Shown here one piece after another: positions 63,680 to 64,000 of a DNA stretch of 64,000 bases. The notes beneath the pieces are model-generated. The model had not been told where the DNA came from. It was given only the letters and a program-made list of their open reading frames with translations, and ran no database searches. Made by a program: the position numbers and the translations under genes. Origin of the DNA: an uncultured Paludibaculum sp. (GTDB lineage: Bacteria > Acidobacteriota > Terriglobia > Bryobacterales > Bryobacteraceae); assembly GCF_963665245.1 (NCBI RefSeq), contig NZ_OY762267.1:1364001-1428000 (forward strand), read 5' to 3'. How positions within the stretch are numbered: the first letter of the stretch is position 1; every line of letters begins with the position of its first letter.

Positions 63680-64000
63680 CCCAACTCCTTCAGAGCGACG
63701 AGACAGCTGGCGAGATCCTGATCGTCTGGCGTTGCACGGGCATACCAGCAGTGCTCCAGTCGCGTGCACAGAACGCCCAGAGCGGCCCTCAACTCGTGTT
63801 TGCCGGAGAGCAGACGAAGGTACTCCCGCGGAGTATGAGCGAAGTGAGGAGGCAGCGTACCGGCCGCCTGCAAGTGAGTGACGCCCGCCCAATAGCAGCA
63901 TTGAATGGAGCGGGCGATGTCCCCCTGCCTGCGAGCGGAGTGGGCGGCGGCGACCCAGGCTCCGGAGTTCAACGAAAGTTCCGGTAGGCGTCCCGGTGAC
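63664..64000 (-). CDS. DUF4129 domain protein, 5' end outside the window
   Basis: The frame is open to the right edge; at least 111 C-terminal residues are visible. It reads GDIARSIQCCYWAGVTHLQA and PREYLRLLSG, the pattern of the DUF4129 C-terminal domain, and the cluster context agrees. It ends 16 bp inside the DUF4350 start. The membrane-spanning N-terminal part lies beyond the window. Confidence 0.8.
   Translation of the reverse strand, partial: SPGRLPELSLNSGAWVAAAHSARRQGDIARSIQCCYWAGVTHLQAAGTLPPHFAHTPREYLRLLSGKHELRAALGVLCTRLEHCWYARATPDDQDLASCLVALKELGCSVD

Overview
The window looks like a chromosomal segment from a GC-rich Acidobacteriota, most probably the Bryobacterales/Solibacter group. 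The evidence is family content rather than any marker gene: an MacB-type orphan permease of the acidobacterial duplicated kind, a TPR protein ending in the acidobacterial VWFA-related domain, an Oar-like TonB receptor, a DUF1549/DUF1553 plus DUF1501 pair, and several secreted glycoside hydrolases (GH130, GH78, GH26). I see no rRNA, CRISPR array, transposase, integrase or phage structural genes. One tRNA, Ser(UGA), lies at 20151-20240 on the minus strand.

Layout. 1-393: edge-truncated TIM-barrel-like protein. 504-3825 (minus): two ECF sigma factors with C-terminal extensions, an ECF41/SigJ type with its epimerase partner and an ECF42 type (DUF6596/TPR) with its YCII/DGPF partner; each partner is preceded by a sequence matching the promoter known for that sigma group. 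4.1-13.3 kb: a small hypothetical, secreted GH130, an RRM protein, a VCBS-repeat secreted protein, proS overlapped by a PLP aminotransferase, and three secreted proteins of unknown role. 13.4-20 kb: an ABC exporter pair, a hybrid histidine kinase with a periplasmic solute-binding sensor, an orphan ThiH/HydG-like radical SAM enzyme and a TIGR02444-like protein. 20.3-31.1 kb: TPR-VWA protein, murI, a methyltransferase, a TAT-exported Gfo/Idh/MocA oxidoreductase, an exported nitrilase, a class B acid phosphatase. 31.1-40.7 kb: GH78 rhamnosidase, CapK-like ligase, orphan permease, a gene of a repeated acidobacterial family behind a terminator-like leader hairpin, and an OFA-type MFS transporter; two copies of an intergenic repeat sit in this stretch.

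40.72-46.6 kb is the odd part: a signal-peptide stub cut off after 34 codons, a DUF6544 gene with an in-frame TAG, a double-CXXCG protein and a 161-codon ORF chained to it by ATGA overlaps, a 57-aa ORF overlapping the double-CXXCG start, and a TonB receptor gene with a frameshift plus in-frame TAA and TGA. It reads as a decaying or inserted segment, although an assembly-quality problem must be excluded.

47-64 kb: a GT-C membrane glycosyltransferase; a minus-strand set of membrane protein, PHP hydrolase and GT4 glycosyltransferase; an ABC-F ATPase; a GH26 enzyme; the DUF1549/DUF1501 pair; and a MoxR cluster (DUF4129, DUF4350, MoxR, DUF58) facing SpoIIM, with RDD divergent from SpoIIM. The RDD and SpoIIM start codons overlap on one CATG.

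Functional calls come from reading motifs by eye; no database search was possible.
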